Assembly: GCA_029960045.1 (NCBI GenBank)
Contig: JASCOV010000014.1
Span: forward strand, 23,731-87,730
Source: Flavobacteriaceae bacterium PS02293
GTDB taxonomy: Bacteria > Bacteroidota > Bacteroidia > Flavobacteriales > Weeksellaceae
Length of the DNA stretch: 64,000 nt
Direction of reading: 5' to 3'
Shown here: positions 1 through 7,082 of the stretch, one piece after another
Layout: every line of letters starts with the position of its first letter
Numbering within the stretch: the stretch's first letter is position 1
The notes under the pieces: model-generated
Told to the model about the DNA's origin: nothing
Databases searched by the model: none
Seen by the model: the letters and a program-made list of their open reading frames with translations, nothing else
Program-made: the position numbers and the translations under genes

Positions 1-583
1 TTTGTTTTGCCAAAGCCTGACAATCATCAAAAGTGCCATCGATTTCCAAAGCTTTGATATTTCCACCCCAGGTTGTAAGCTGTTTTTCCTGCAACGGACT
101 TACTTTTCCTTTTGGATAAAGAATATAAACTTCAATTCCAGTAACATTGAAAAATCCAGAAGCCACTGCACTTCCAGTATCTCCGGAGGTTGCCGCAATC
201 ACTTTCATCGGTTTACCTTCCGAAAAATAAGCCATCATTCTCGCCATAAACCGTGCGCCAACATCTTTGAAAGCCATCGTCGGACCGTGAAATAATTCGA
301 GGGAATAAATATTGCCTGAGATTTTCACAGCCGGAATTTCGAAGTTCAGAACTTCATCGATGATTTCTTTTAAGTTGTCATTGGGAATGGATTCGCCGAG
401 AAATTCTTTTGCTACTTTGAAACCAATTTCTTGAAGACTAAGATTTGGTAAATTTTCTAAAAATTCTGCTTCCAGTTGCGGAATATATTCTGGCATAAAA
501 AGTCCGCCATCATCTGCTAAACCTTTTAGGATGGCTGTTTTTATATTTGTTTCTTCTTTTTTTCTTGTTGATATGTATTTCAT
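1..583 (-). CDS. thrC: threonine synthase, N-terminal part (cut by window edge)
   Basis: Threonine synthase converts O-phospho-homoserine to threonine with pyridoxal phosphate. About 194 N-terminal residues are visible, beginning MKYISTRKKEETNIKTAIL at the ATG at 583. The family signatures DGGLFMPE and FHGPTMAFKDVGARFM (PLP lysine in AFKD) are present, followed by AATSGDTGSA. It is the third gene of a thrA-thrB-thrC set on the minus strand. A 344-bp gap separates it from thrB; this gap carries two dispersed repeats and a long hairpin, so thrC may have lower or separate expression. Identity is secure; the C-terminus lies outside the window. Confidence 0.95.
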   Translation of the reverse strand, partial: MKYISTRKKEETNIKTAILKGLADDGGLFMPEYIPQLEAEFLENLPNLSLQEIGFKVAKEFLGESIPNDNLKEIIDEVLNFEIPAVKISGNIYSLELFHGPTMAFKDVGARFMARMMAYFSEGKPMKVIAATSGDTGSAVASGFFNVTGIEVYILYPKGKVSPLQEKQLTTWGGNIKALEIDGTFDDCQALAKQ

Positions 584-605
584 TTTGGTTTTTATGTTTA
601 AAATT

Positions 606-672
606 GAACACAAAGTGCACAAAGATTTTTTTATTATGATTGAAAATATTTTTAAGGCTCACAAAGGCGCTT
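606..672. repeat. dispersed repeat B, copy 1 (5' UTR of thrC)
   Basis: An AT-rich ~65-bp block beginning GAACACAAAGTGCACAAAG and ending TCACAAAGGCGCT. It has a clear second copy at 20107-20169 with the same order of motifs (CAAAGTGC, CAAA-ATTTTTTTA, GAAAATATTTT, CAAAGGC). Both copies lie directly upstream of a minus-strand gene start (thrC here, M20 dipeptidase there). Confidence 0.7.
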
Positions 673-747
673 TGCTTATAAAAGTTAGGATTTTTTAATT
701 TCTCGCAGATTTAGCAAATGTTGCAGATTTATTTACCATAATATTGT

Positions 748-788
748 CATTCCGTAGGAATCTCAACAGTCTGGATTCCTACGGAATG
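748..788. repeat. 15-bp perfect inverted repeat (hairpin) between thrB and thrC
   Basis: CATTCCGTAGGAATC at 748-762 and its exact complement at 774-788 flank an 11-nt loop. On the minus strand no clean U-tract follows (it does not look like a canonical terminator there). On the plus strand it is followed by AAAAAAC. Possibly an mRNA-stabilising or RNase-processing hairpin in the thr transcript, or a dispersed palindromic repeat. Confidence 0.7.
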
Positions 789-832
789 AAAAAACGCTGT
801 TTTTAAATTGACTGTTGTTCTATGTTGAATCT

Positions 833-921
833 GCAGCCCGACTTGAGTGGAAATCCTTTTTTGTGGCTGGAGAAGCTTTGGCAAAAAAGATTGGGAACGG
901 AAGGCGGAAATAGCTGCCCAA
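833..921. repeat. dispersed repeat A, copy 1
   Basis: An ~89-bp element starting GCAGCCCGACTTGAGTGG and ending AATAGCTGCCCAA. The ends GCAGC/GCTGC are complementary. The centre carries CCTTTTTTG facing CAAAAAAGATTGGGA, so the whole folds into a long imperfect hairpin. Other copies: 15788-15894 (complete) and one split by the prophage (20827-20839 plus 56636-56714). All are intergenic. Confidence 0.85.
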
Positions 922-927
922 ATTATT

Positions 928-1863
928 TTAATTGATAACTCTTGCGCCTTCGTCATTGATTTTTGTGACAAAAGATTCGCTTTCTATATTTTTTTGATTA
1001 AGTAATTCTTTGATTTTGTGTGAAATAACTTCTGCAATTTCTTTCTTTTCGCACAAAGCAAAAACCGACGGCCCAGAACCGGAAATCCCAAAACCAATCG
1101 CGCCATTGTCTAAAGCGAGTTGTTTCATTTCGTAAAAATACGGAATCAGCATCGCGCGAACCGGTTCTATGATGACATCTTCCAGACTTCGGCTCACCAA
1201 AGAAAGGTCATTCGTACAAAATCCGGCGACCAATCCGGCGATATTTCCCCATTGCTGAACGGCAGATTTCAGGCTGATTCTTTCTTTGATAATTTTTCTC
1301 GCCTCGCCTGTCGGAACGTCTACGTGCGGATGAACGGAAACCACCGATAAATCCCTTGGATAAGGCAACTTTAAAGCATCCAAAGGCTCATAACTTCTGA
1401 CCAAAACCATTCCTCCCAAAAGTGCAGGCGCAACATTGTCGGCGTGTGCATTTCCGCAGGCAATGCGTTCGCCTTCCATCGCAAGTGGTAATAACTCTTG
1501 TCGTGAAAATGGTTTTCCCATCAGCTCATTGATGGCGACCAAAGCGGCAACACTACTCGCTGCGCTGGAACCCATTCCGCTGTTGAGAGGCATTTTTTTA
1601 TAGAGTTCGATGTCGATTCCTTGGTTTGAATTTATTTTTTCCAAGAACAATCGGATGACGTGAGAAACTACATTTTTCTCTGGGTCTTTTGGAAGTTTCC
1701 CGCCGTCTCCTTCGATTTTTGTGATGGTGATTTTGTTGGAATCATTTTTCGTCAGGATGATTTCATCGCCTGGTTCGTCGATTGCAAAACCGAGAATATC
1801 ATAACCGCAAACCACGTTGGCGACTGTTGCGGGAGCGAAAACTTTTATTGTATTTAAAGACAT
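928..1863 (-). CDS. thrB: homoserine kinase
   Basis: A GHMP-family kinase of 311 residues that phosphorylates homoserine with ATP, the step before threonine synthase. The glycine-rich ATP loop PLNSGMGSSAASSVAAL lies near residues 90-107. The C-terminal GHMP motif GFGISGSGPSVFAL is near 257-270. The N-terminus KVFAPATVANVVCGYDILGFA is typical. It starts 26 nt after the thrA stop, so it is co-transcribed with thrA and subject to the upstream attenuator. Length is normal for the family. Confidence 0.97.
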   Translation of the reverse strand: MSLNTIKVFAPATVANVVCGYDILGFAIDEPGDEIILTKNDSNKITITKIEGDGGKLPKDPEKNVVSHVIRLFLEKINSNQGIDIELYKKMPLNSGMGSSAASSVAALVAINELMGKPFSRQELLPLAMEGERIACGNAHADNVAPALLGGMVLVRSYEPLDALKLPYPRDLSVVSVHPHVDVPTGEARKIIKERISLKSAVQQWGNIAGLVAGFCTNDLSLVSRSLEDVIIEPVRAMLIPYFYEMKQLALDNGAIGFGISGSGPSVFALCEKKEIAEVISHKIKELLNQKNIESESFVTKINDEGARVIN

Positions 1864-1889
1864 AATTTCTTTAATAATTGATGAATAAT

Positions 1890-4331
1890 TTATTGTGCTG
1901 TAACTCTTACCAAATCTGCGAAAACTCCGGCAGCTGTAACTTCTGCGCCGGCGCCTGGACCTTTTACAACCAAAGGTGTGTTTTTGTACCTTGAAGTTGT
2001 AAATGAGATGATATTATCACTTCCTGACAAGCTGAAAAACGGATGATTGGAATCTACAATTTTGACTTCGATATTAATTTTTCCGGATTCTAAAATTCCG
2101 ATTAATCTGAGTTTTTTTTCGGATTCTTCGGCTTCGTTTTTAAGAGAAGAAAAATAAGGTTCGTTCTTTTCCAGTTCTTCATAAAAACTTGGAATCGAAT
2201 CTGCTTTGAGACAAGCTTCTGGTAAGAAATCTTTGATATTGACATCGGACATTTCCAAAGGCAAACCAATTTCTCTTCCGAGAATCAGCATCTTTCTGGA
2301 GAAATCCATTCCGTTCAAATCGTCTCTCGGGTCTGGTTCTGTGTAACCTAATTCCTGTGCAGTTCTTACCACTTCTGCAAAGGTTTTGTCGCCAACATAA
2401 TTATTAAAAATGTAAGAAATCGTTCCGGATAAAATGGCTTCGATTTTCAGAATTTCGTCACCGGAAATCCACAAGTCATTTAGAGTTTTGATGATTGGAA
2501 GTCCGGCCCCAACATTGGTCTCATATAAGAAATTGACATTGTTCTTTTTCGCCAGCCTTTTGAATTTGCTGTACTGCTCATAACCTGCAGAATTACCTTT
2601 TTTATTACAAGTCACAATCGATATATTTTTATCAAAAAATTGCGGATAATGGCTCACAACATCTTCACTTGATGTATTATCAACGAAAACCAGATTAGGT
2701 AAACTCTTGCTTGAAATTAGATTTATAAATTCTTCCAGATTTGCTTTTTGAGAATTAATACTAAGATTATTTAAATCAAAATCAGATTCCGGATTGTCAA
2801 ATATTCTCATTTCTCTGCTGTTGGAAATCCCTACAACATTGATTTTAATCTGATGATTTTCCTCAAGATTTTTTTGTTCTCTTTCCAATTGCCTGAACAA
2901 TTCTTTCCCGATATTTCCCGTTCCTGCAAACATCACATTGAAGGTTTTAAACTGAGAAAGTAAAAGTGAATCGTGGACAACATTCAAGGCTTTTGAAAGT
3001 TCATTTCTTTCAATCACAGCAGAAATATTGAGCTCAGATGAGCCTTGTGCAATCGCAATAATATTGATTCCGTTCTTGCCCAAAGCACTGAAAAATTTAC
3101 CGCTGATTCCTCTCGTTTTTTTCATATTCTCGCCAACAACAGAAATAATACTTAGTTCATTATCGAACTGCGGTTCATCAATTTTGTTGGAATTAATTTC
3201 GAAATCAAATTCTTCATAGATTCCTATTTTCGCTTTTTTCTCATCATCAAATGAAACGACAAATGAAATACTGTGTTCCGAACTCGCCTGAGTAATCAAA
3301 ATGACATTAACTTCATATCTCGCCAAAGCATTGAACAATCTTCCACTGAAACCTTTCATTCCAATCATTCCGTTTCCGGTAATATTGACCAAACAAGTTT
3401 TCTCGATTGAGACAATTCCTTTGATTAAACCTTTTGAAATTTCGGATTTCTGATGAATCAAAGTTCCAGAATTTTCCGGGTTGAAAGTGTTTTTGATATA
3501 AATCGGAATCTGACTTTCGATGGCTGGAATCATTGTTGGTGGGTAAATCACTTTCGCCCCGAAATAGGACATTTCCATTGCTTCCTGATAACTGAGCTCC
3601 GGTTGAGAAAAAGCATTTTTTACCAATCTTGGGTCGGCTGTCAAAAAGCCATCAACATCTGTCCAGATTTGGATTTCATCAGCTTTCAAACCTGAACCAA
3701 GAATTGCTGCAGTATAATCTGAACCACCTCTTCCAAGCGTTGTTGTATCTTGATTTTTATCTTTTGATATGAAACCTGTGACCACATAAATTTGATTTTC
3801 AGGATTCCAGTTCTTTAATTTTTCATTGGTTTTAGAAAAATCGACAGAAGCATTTCCGAAGTTAGAATCTGTAACAATCAATTCTCTGGTATCTTTGTAA
3901 TTGGCAGGAAAATCCTCTGACTGAAGATACGTAGCAATGATTTTGCTTGACAATTGTTCGCCGTAAGACAGCAATCTATCTTTGATTCTTCCTGACAATT
4001 CGCCTAAATTCTTGACACTGAACAGAATATCTTCAATCTCATTGAAGCTTACTTTCACCAACATCAATAATGGATTCTGCATCGTTCTTGGCAGCAATCC
4101 TGAGATAATCTGATAATGTTTGTCTTCTGCAGTTTTCAGAATTTCTGAGAAATCATTTTGTGCCAATGCTTCTTCTGCAGCTAATAACAAAGAATTTGTA
4201 ATTCCTGAAAAGGCTGAACAAACAACTATTAAAGGTTCATTTTTATTGAATTCTCTTTCAATTATTAATTTTACATTCTTCAATGCATCCAAACTTCCGA
4301 CTGAAGTTCCCCCAAATTTTAATACTTTCAT
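1890..4331 (-). CDS. thrA: bifunctional aspartate kinase / homoserine dehydrogenase
   Basis: An 813-residue fusion catalysing the first and third steps of the aspartate-to-threonine pathway. The N-terminal amino-acid kinase domain begins KFGGTSVGS. It is followed by TLGRGGSDYTAA near residue 200 and tandem ACT regulatory domains at about 310-450 (NITGNGMIGMKGFSGRLF and VVGENMKKTRGISGKFF). The homoserine dehydrogenase half starts with the NAD-binding FAGTGNIGKELFRQL near 465 and ends at 813. It is the first structural gene of the thr operon; the leader and terminator lie immediately upstream. The ACT domains imply feedback control by threonine, by analogy with the family. Confidence 0.97.
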   Translation of the reverse strand: MKVLKFGGTSVGSLDALKNVKLIIEREFNKNEPLIVVCSAFSGITNSLLLAAEEALAQNDFSEILKTAEDKHYQIISGLLPRTMQNPLLMLVKVSFNEIEDILFSVKNLGELSGRIKDRLLSYGEQLSSKIIATYLQSEDFPANYKDTRELIVTDSNFGNASVDFSKTNEKLKNWNPENQIYVVTGFISKDKNQDTTTLGRGGSDYTAAILGSGLKADEIQIWTDVDGFLTADPRLVKNAFSQPELSYQEAMEMSYFGAKVIYPPTMIPAIESQIPIYIKNTFNPENSGTLIHQKSEISKGLIKGIVSIEKTCLVNITGNGMIGMKGFSGRLFNALARYEVNVILITQASSEHSISFVVSFDDEKKAKIGIYEEFDFEINSNKIDEPQFDNELSIISVVGENMKKTRGISGKFFSALGKNGINIIAIAQGSSELNISAVIERNELSKALNVVHDSLLLSQFKTFNVMFAGTGNIGKELFRQLEREQKNLEENHQIKINVVGISNSREMRIFDNPESDFDLNNLSINSQKANLEEFINLISSKSLPNLVFVDNTSSEDVVSHYPQFFDKNISIVTCNKKGNSAGYEQYSKFKRLAKKNNVNFLYETNVGAGLPIIKTLNDLWISGDEILKIEAILSGTISYIFNNYVGDKTFAEVVRTAQELGYTEPDPRDDLNGMDFSRKMLILGREIGLPLEMSDVNIKDFLPEACLKADSIPSFYEELEKNEPYFSSLKNEAEESEKKLRLIGILESGKINIEVKIVDSNHPFFSLSGSDNIISFTTSRYKNTPLVVKGPGAGAEVTAAGVFADLVRVTAQ

Positions 4332-4354
4332 TTGTATTTTAGTTATTGCTTTAA

Positions 4355-4390
4355 AACAAAAAAGCCTTTCTGTAAATTCAGAAAGGCTTT
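4355..4390 (-). terminator. thr operon attenuator (intrinsic terminator)
   Basis: On the minus strand a 12-bp perfect stem AAAGCCTTTCTG / CAGAAAGGCTTT with a 6-nt loop is followed by TTTTTTGTTTT. It ends about 25 nt before the thrA start and after the leader-peptide stop, the position expected for an attenuator. Confidence 0.9.
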
Positions 4391-4434
4391 TGTTAATTAT
4401 TTATATTTTAAAATATCACAAACACACCTTTCTG
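4379..4434 (-). promoter_or_regulatory. thr antiterminator pairing region
   Basis: The leader transcript contains CAGAAAGG (4434 to 4427), inside the leader-peptide codons just after the Thr run. It is exactly complementary to CCTTTCTG (4386 to 4379), the 5' arm of the terminator. If ribosomes stall at the Thr codons, this pairing would disrupt the terminator. Inference from base pairing only. Confidence 0.75.
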
Positions 4435-4487
4435 CAACTATTAATTGTAGTTGTTGTAGAAATCGTTGTTGTGGTTGTGAAAATCAT
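4416..4487 (-). CDS. thrL: thr operon leader peptide
   Basis: A 23-codon reading frame beginning MIFTTTTTISTTTTIN and ending at a TGA at 4416. Nine of the first 14 codons are Thr and three of the first 15 are Ile, matching the end products that control thr operons in enterobacteria. It is followed by a perfect terminator hairpin before thrA, and its last codons hold the antiterminator strand. No Shine-Dalgarno is visible, as is usual in Bacteroidota. It has the logic of the E. coli thrL, but the sequence is not alignable beyond the Thr/Ile run, so it may have arisen independently. Confidence 0.88.
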   Translation of the reverse strand: MIFTTTTTISTTTTINSCRKVCL

Positions 4488-4508
4488 TATCGTTTTGTAA
4501 ATCTCTTA

Positions 4509-4539
4509 CGAAAGTATGAAAACATTTTTCATCTGCAAA
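4509..4539 (-). promoter_or_regulatory. putative thr operon promoter
   Basis: On the minus strand TTTG (4539-4536), 19 nt, then TACTTTCG (4516-4509), one base from the flavobacterial TANNTTTG -7 box. Transcription would start about 15 nt upstream of the leader-peptide ATG. Confidence 0.55.
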
Positions 4540-4586
4540 TTTTTATTCAATAATTTTTGGATTAATTTAATTTCACATCAATTTAA

Positions 4587-5393
4587 TTATGATTTAATCA
4601 AATCTGTTGGTGAATAGCCAAATTGTTTTTTGAAGGCGAATGAAAAATGCGAAAGATTCTCAAATCCGATTTCGTAATAAACATCGACAGGTTTTTTATT
4701 TTTTTCTGCAAGTTCATAGTGTGCCAATTCCAGACGTTTTTTGGTAAGCCATCTTTGCGGTGTTGCGTTGAAAGCATTAAAAAAATCTCGCTTAAAAGTT
4801 GTCAAACTTCGTCCTGTCAGATATCCGAATTTCTCCAATGGCATATTGAACATAAAATTCTTTTCCATAAAAGCTATCAAATCAATTTTCCCAGGTTCTT
4901 CGAAGTTATTAAGGACAGAATCTATCTTTCTATCAATTGTTCTGAGAATATTGATTGCTTCATTAATTTTCAATGTGGCAATATTTTCGGGGAAATTATT
5001 CTGCATCTCAAAATACGGAATCAACGAAGCCAAACAGCTTTCCAATAAAGGATGCTTCTCAAAACTGATGATTTTTTCTGTTCCTATTTTCGATTTTATG
5101 TGATTATCATTATAAAACTCTCTAAGTCTTTTTGATGACAAATGCATTGCAACGGCTTTGTGAGGCAATCCATCTTTTGGGTAATTGATAATTGTTGCCA
5201 GCTGATTTCTCGGAATCAAAAAAGTGCTTCCTGCACCAAACACAAAACTCTCATCCGTCTGAATAATCTTCGTTTCGCCAGAAATTAACCAAACCAGCAA
5301 ATGGTCGTCAAATGCCGCTTCTGTCTTGAACAATTTACCTTCGTAACAGGAAAGTTTGATTTCGGGATTGATATAATTTACTTGATAATCCAT
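4587..5393 (-). CDS. AraC family transcriptional regulator
   Basis: About 268 residues from the ATG at 5393 (a GTG four codons upstream is possible). The N-terminal ~150 residues look like a cupin-type effector domain (FVFGAGSTFLIPRNQLATI). The C-terminal ~100 residues carry the two AraC helix-turn-helix motifs, ending with the signature YYEIGFENLSHFSFAFKKQF. It follows the SDR gene by 27 nt, so the two form an operon. The regulator may act on the 15-bp direct repeats upstream of the SDR gene. The effector is unknown. Confidence 0.9.
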   Translation of the reverse strand: MDYQVNYINPEIKLSCYEGKLFKTEAAFDDHLLVWLISGETKIIQTDESFVFGAGSTFLIPRNQLATIINYPKDGLPHKAVAMHLSSKRLREFYNDNHIKSKIGTEKIISFEKHPLLESCLASLIPYFEMQNNFPENIATLKINEAINILRTIDRKIDSVLNNFEEPGKIDLIAFMEKNFMFNMPLEKFGYLTGRSLTTFKRDFFNAFNATPQRWLTKKRLELAHYELAEKNKKPVDVYYEIGFENLSHFSFAFKKQFGYSPTDLIKS

Positions 5394-5420
5394 ATTGCTT
5401 GTCACACAAAGTTACAAATA

Positions 5421-6410
5421 TCAATTGAGCTCAAATGTTATCCCTGTCATTTCTTCACTCAATTTCCATAATCTTTTTGCATTGGTTTCATCCACAGAAT
5501 AAGTTTTGATTCCGCCAATAATTTTGACATCAGAACTCAATTCTGCAACATCAACATTTTCACAATAAACTCCGCCCATATTATTAAGTAAAGGATTTGT
5601 CGCACACCAAACTGTTGTAGCAGCACCTTGAGGAATGGTTTTCAATGAAGCTTTAACTTCAGGCAACAAATTTCCTTCCGAATCAACATAACCTAATTTT
5701 TGAAATAAATCTAAAGGCGCTTCTCTGGATAATTCGGTTTCACCGACCGCGCCCGGACATAAAGCATAGCTTCTTACATTGAATTCTTTTGCTCTATTAT
5801 CCAATTCCAGTGAGAAAAGATTGACCGCAGTTTTTGATTGTCCATAACCTAACAATGTTTCATATTCTCTATTAAGAAAATTCGGGTCTTCAAAATTGAA
5901 ATCTGAAAACTGATGTCCGCCGGAAGATACATTTACGATTCTTGCGCCATTTGCTTTTTTCAATGCAGGCCATAATCTTGCTGTTAATTGAAAATGAGCT
6001 AAATAATTAATAGCCAATTGCGATTCGAAACCACGATTGTCTCTGCGAAGTGGAACCCACATAATTCCTGCATTATTAATCAGTAAATGAAGTGGTCTCC
6101 CCGACTCTAAGAATTTTTCAGCAAACTTATCAATGGAATCAGGATTAGCCAAATCTAATTCTTCCAGTTCTATATTAGCAATTCCTGCAAGATTTTTTTT
6201 TGCTTTTTCGATGTCTCTTGCAGGAACGATTACTGTTGCTCCAGCTGTTGATAAGGTTTTAACTGTTTCTAATCCAATCCCAGTATTTCCTCCCGTTACG
6301 ATTGCAATTTTTCCTTCGAGATTAATTCCTTCGATAACGTCTTCTGTTGTTGATTTTGCATTAAAGCCCGAATTAATCGGCTTTTGTAATACTCCTTGAT
6401 AATTGTTCAT
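5421..6410 (-). CDS. short-chain dehydrogenase/reductase (SDR)
   Basis: A 329-residue NAD(P)-dependent oxidoreductase. The cofactor motif is TGGNTGIG near residue 40, with INNAGIM near 113. The catalytic serine lies in VNVSSGG and the catalytic pair is YGQSK. The N-terminal extension of about 30 residues and the length above 300 match the extended SDRs related to WW-domain oxidoreductase/retinol dehydrogenase-like proteins. Substrate cannot be told. It is the first gene of an operon with an AraC regulator. Confidence 0.9.
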   Translation of the reverse strand: MNNYQGVLQKPINSGFNAKSTTEDVIEGINLEGKIAIVTGGNTGIGLETVKTLSTAGATVIVPARDIEKAKKNLAGIANIELEELDLANPDSIDKFAEKFLESGRPLHLLINNAGIMWVPLRRDNRGFESQLAINYLAHFQLTARLWPALKKANGARIVNVSSGGHQFSDFNFEDPNFLNREYETLLGYGQSKTAVNLFSLELDNRAKEFNVRSYALCPGAVGETELSREAPLDLFQKLGYVDSEGNLLPEVKASLKTIPQGAATTVWCATNPLLNNMGGVYCENVDVAELSSDVKIIGGIKTYSVDETNAKRLWKLSEEMTGITFELN

Positions 6411-6431
6411 TATTTAAATATTTTATTAAAG

Positions 6432-6439
6432 CAAAATTA
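6432..6439 (-). promoter_or_regulatory. -7 element of the SDR-araC operon
   Basis: TAATTTTG on the minus strand fits the flavobacterial TANNTTTG consensus and lies 22 nt upstream of the SDR start codon. The direct repeats at 6461-6498 sit at the matching -33 region. Confidence 0.6.
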
Positions 6440-6460
6440 GATATCATAATCTTCATCAAT

Positions 6461-6498
6461 TTTGTTTAAACGTCCGAATTAACTTTGTTTAAACGTCC
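6461..6498. promoter_or_regulatory. direct-repeat operator, probable AraC-type site
   Basis: TTTGTTTAAACGTCC occurs exactly twice (6461-6475 and 6484-6498) with a 23-bp period, close to two helical turns. It abuts the -33 region of the SDR-araC promoter. Paired direct repeats at this place are typical of AraC-family activator sites; assignment to the adjacent regulator is inference. Confidence 0.65.
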
Positions 6499-6621
6499 AA
6501 AATTTAAAATCAAATTAAATTCTCAGGATTTAATTAAAAAAATAAAAAATAGCACTATAAAGTTTTACTCTTGATAATCAATAATTTAAATAATTAATTT
6601 AGAAATATTTGGTACTTTGCA

Positions 6622-6653
6622 TTGCACAATACCTTTTTAATTATATATCTTTG
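6622..6653 (+). promoter_or_regulatory. putative promoter of padR-pspC genes
   Basis: TTG at 6622-6624, 21 nt, then TATCTTTG at 6646-6653 (consensus TANNTTTG), about 90 nt before the PadR start. The rest of the 6411-6742 interval between the divergent genes is AT-rich and shows no other feature. Confidence 0.6.
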
Positions 6654-6742
6654 CAATGTAAAGTTAGAGAAGCAGATTCAAAACTTATAAAAAGTAGAAT
6701 ATTAGACTTTACAATAAATTGAATTTAAACCAAACAATTAAT

Positions 6743-7078
6743 ATGAATACCGAGAACACAAAAGCGCAAATGCGCAAAGGAATTCTGGAATTCTGTATTT
6801 TGAGTCTTATCCAACAACGCGAAATGTATGTTTCCGACCTGATAGAATCTCTCAAAAAAGGAAAACTGGATGTAGTGGAGGGAACTCTTTATCCCCTTCT
6901 TACAAGATTGAAAAATGGCGAATTTTTAGCTTACAGATGGGAAGAATCCACTAGCGGACCGCCAAGAAAGTATTACCAGATCACAGAAAAAGGCAGCCTC
7001 TTCTTAAAAGAACTCCAAACGACCTGGCAGGAATTGACAGATTCTGTAAACCAAATTATCTCAAACTCTCAAAACTAA
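6743..7078 (+). CDS. PadR family transcriptional regulator
   Basis: 111 residues from the ATG at 6743. The compact winged helix is recognisable: RKGILEFCILSLIQQREMYVSDLIESL, then the conserved VVEGTLYPLLTRLKNGEF, and PPRKYYQITEKG as the wing. It lies 4 nt upstream of the PspC-domain gene, a common Bacteroidota pairing in which PadR represses its own operon with an envelope-stress-type membrane protein. That regulatory role is inference from the pairing. Confidence 0.93.
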   Translation: MNTENTKAQMRKGILEFCILSLIQQREMYVSDLIESLKKGKLDVVEGTLYPLLTRLKNGEFLAYRWEESTSGPPRKYYQITEKGSLFLKELQTTWQELTDSVNQIISNSQN

Positions 7079-7082
7079 TATT

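Noticed and set aside
747..971. Reading frame of 74 codons over repeat A and the thrB end
   Set aside because: It crosses the repeat and the hairpin and has no protein-like features; a similar frame over the repeat at 56558-56770 shows it is a by-product of the repeat sequence.
4120..4500. Plus-strand reading frame of 126 codons across the thr leader
   Set aside because: Its Val/Val-rich end is the complement of the Thr codons of the leader peptide; the terminator and leader lie on the minus strand.
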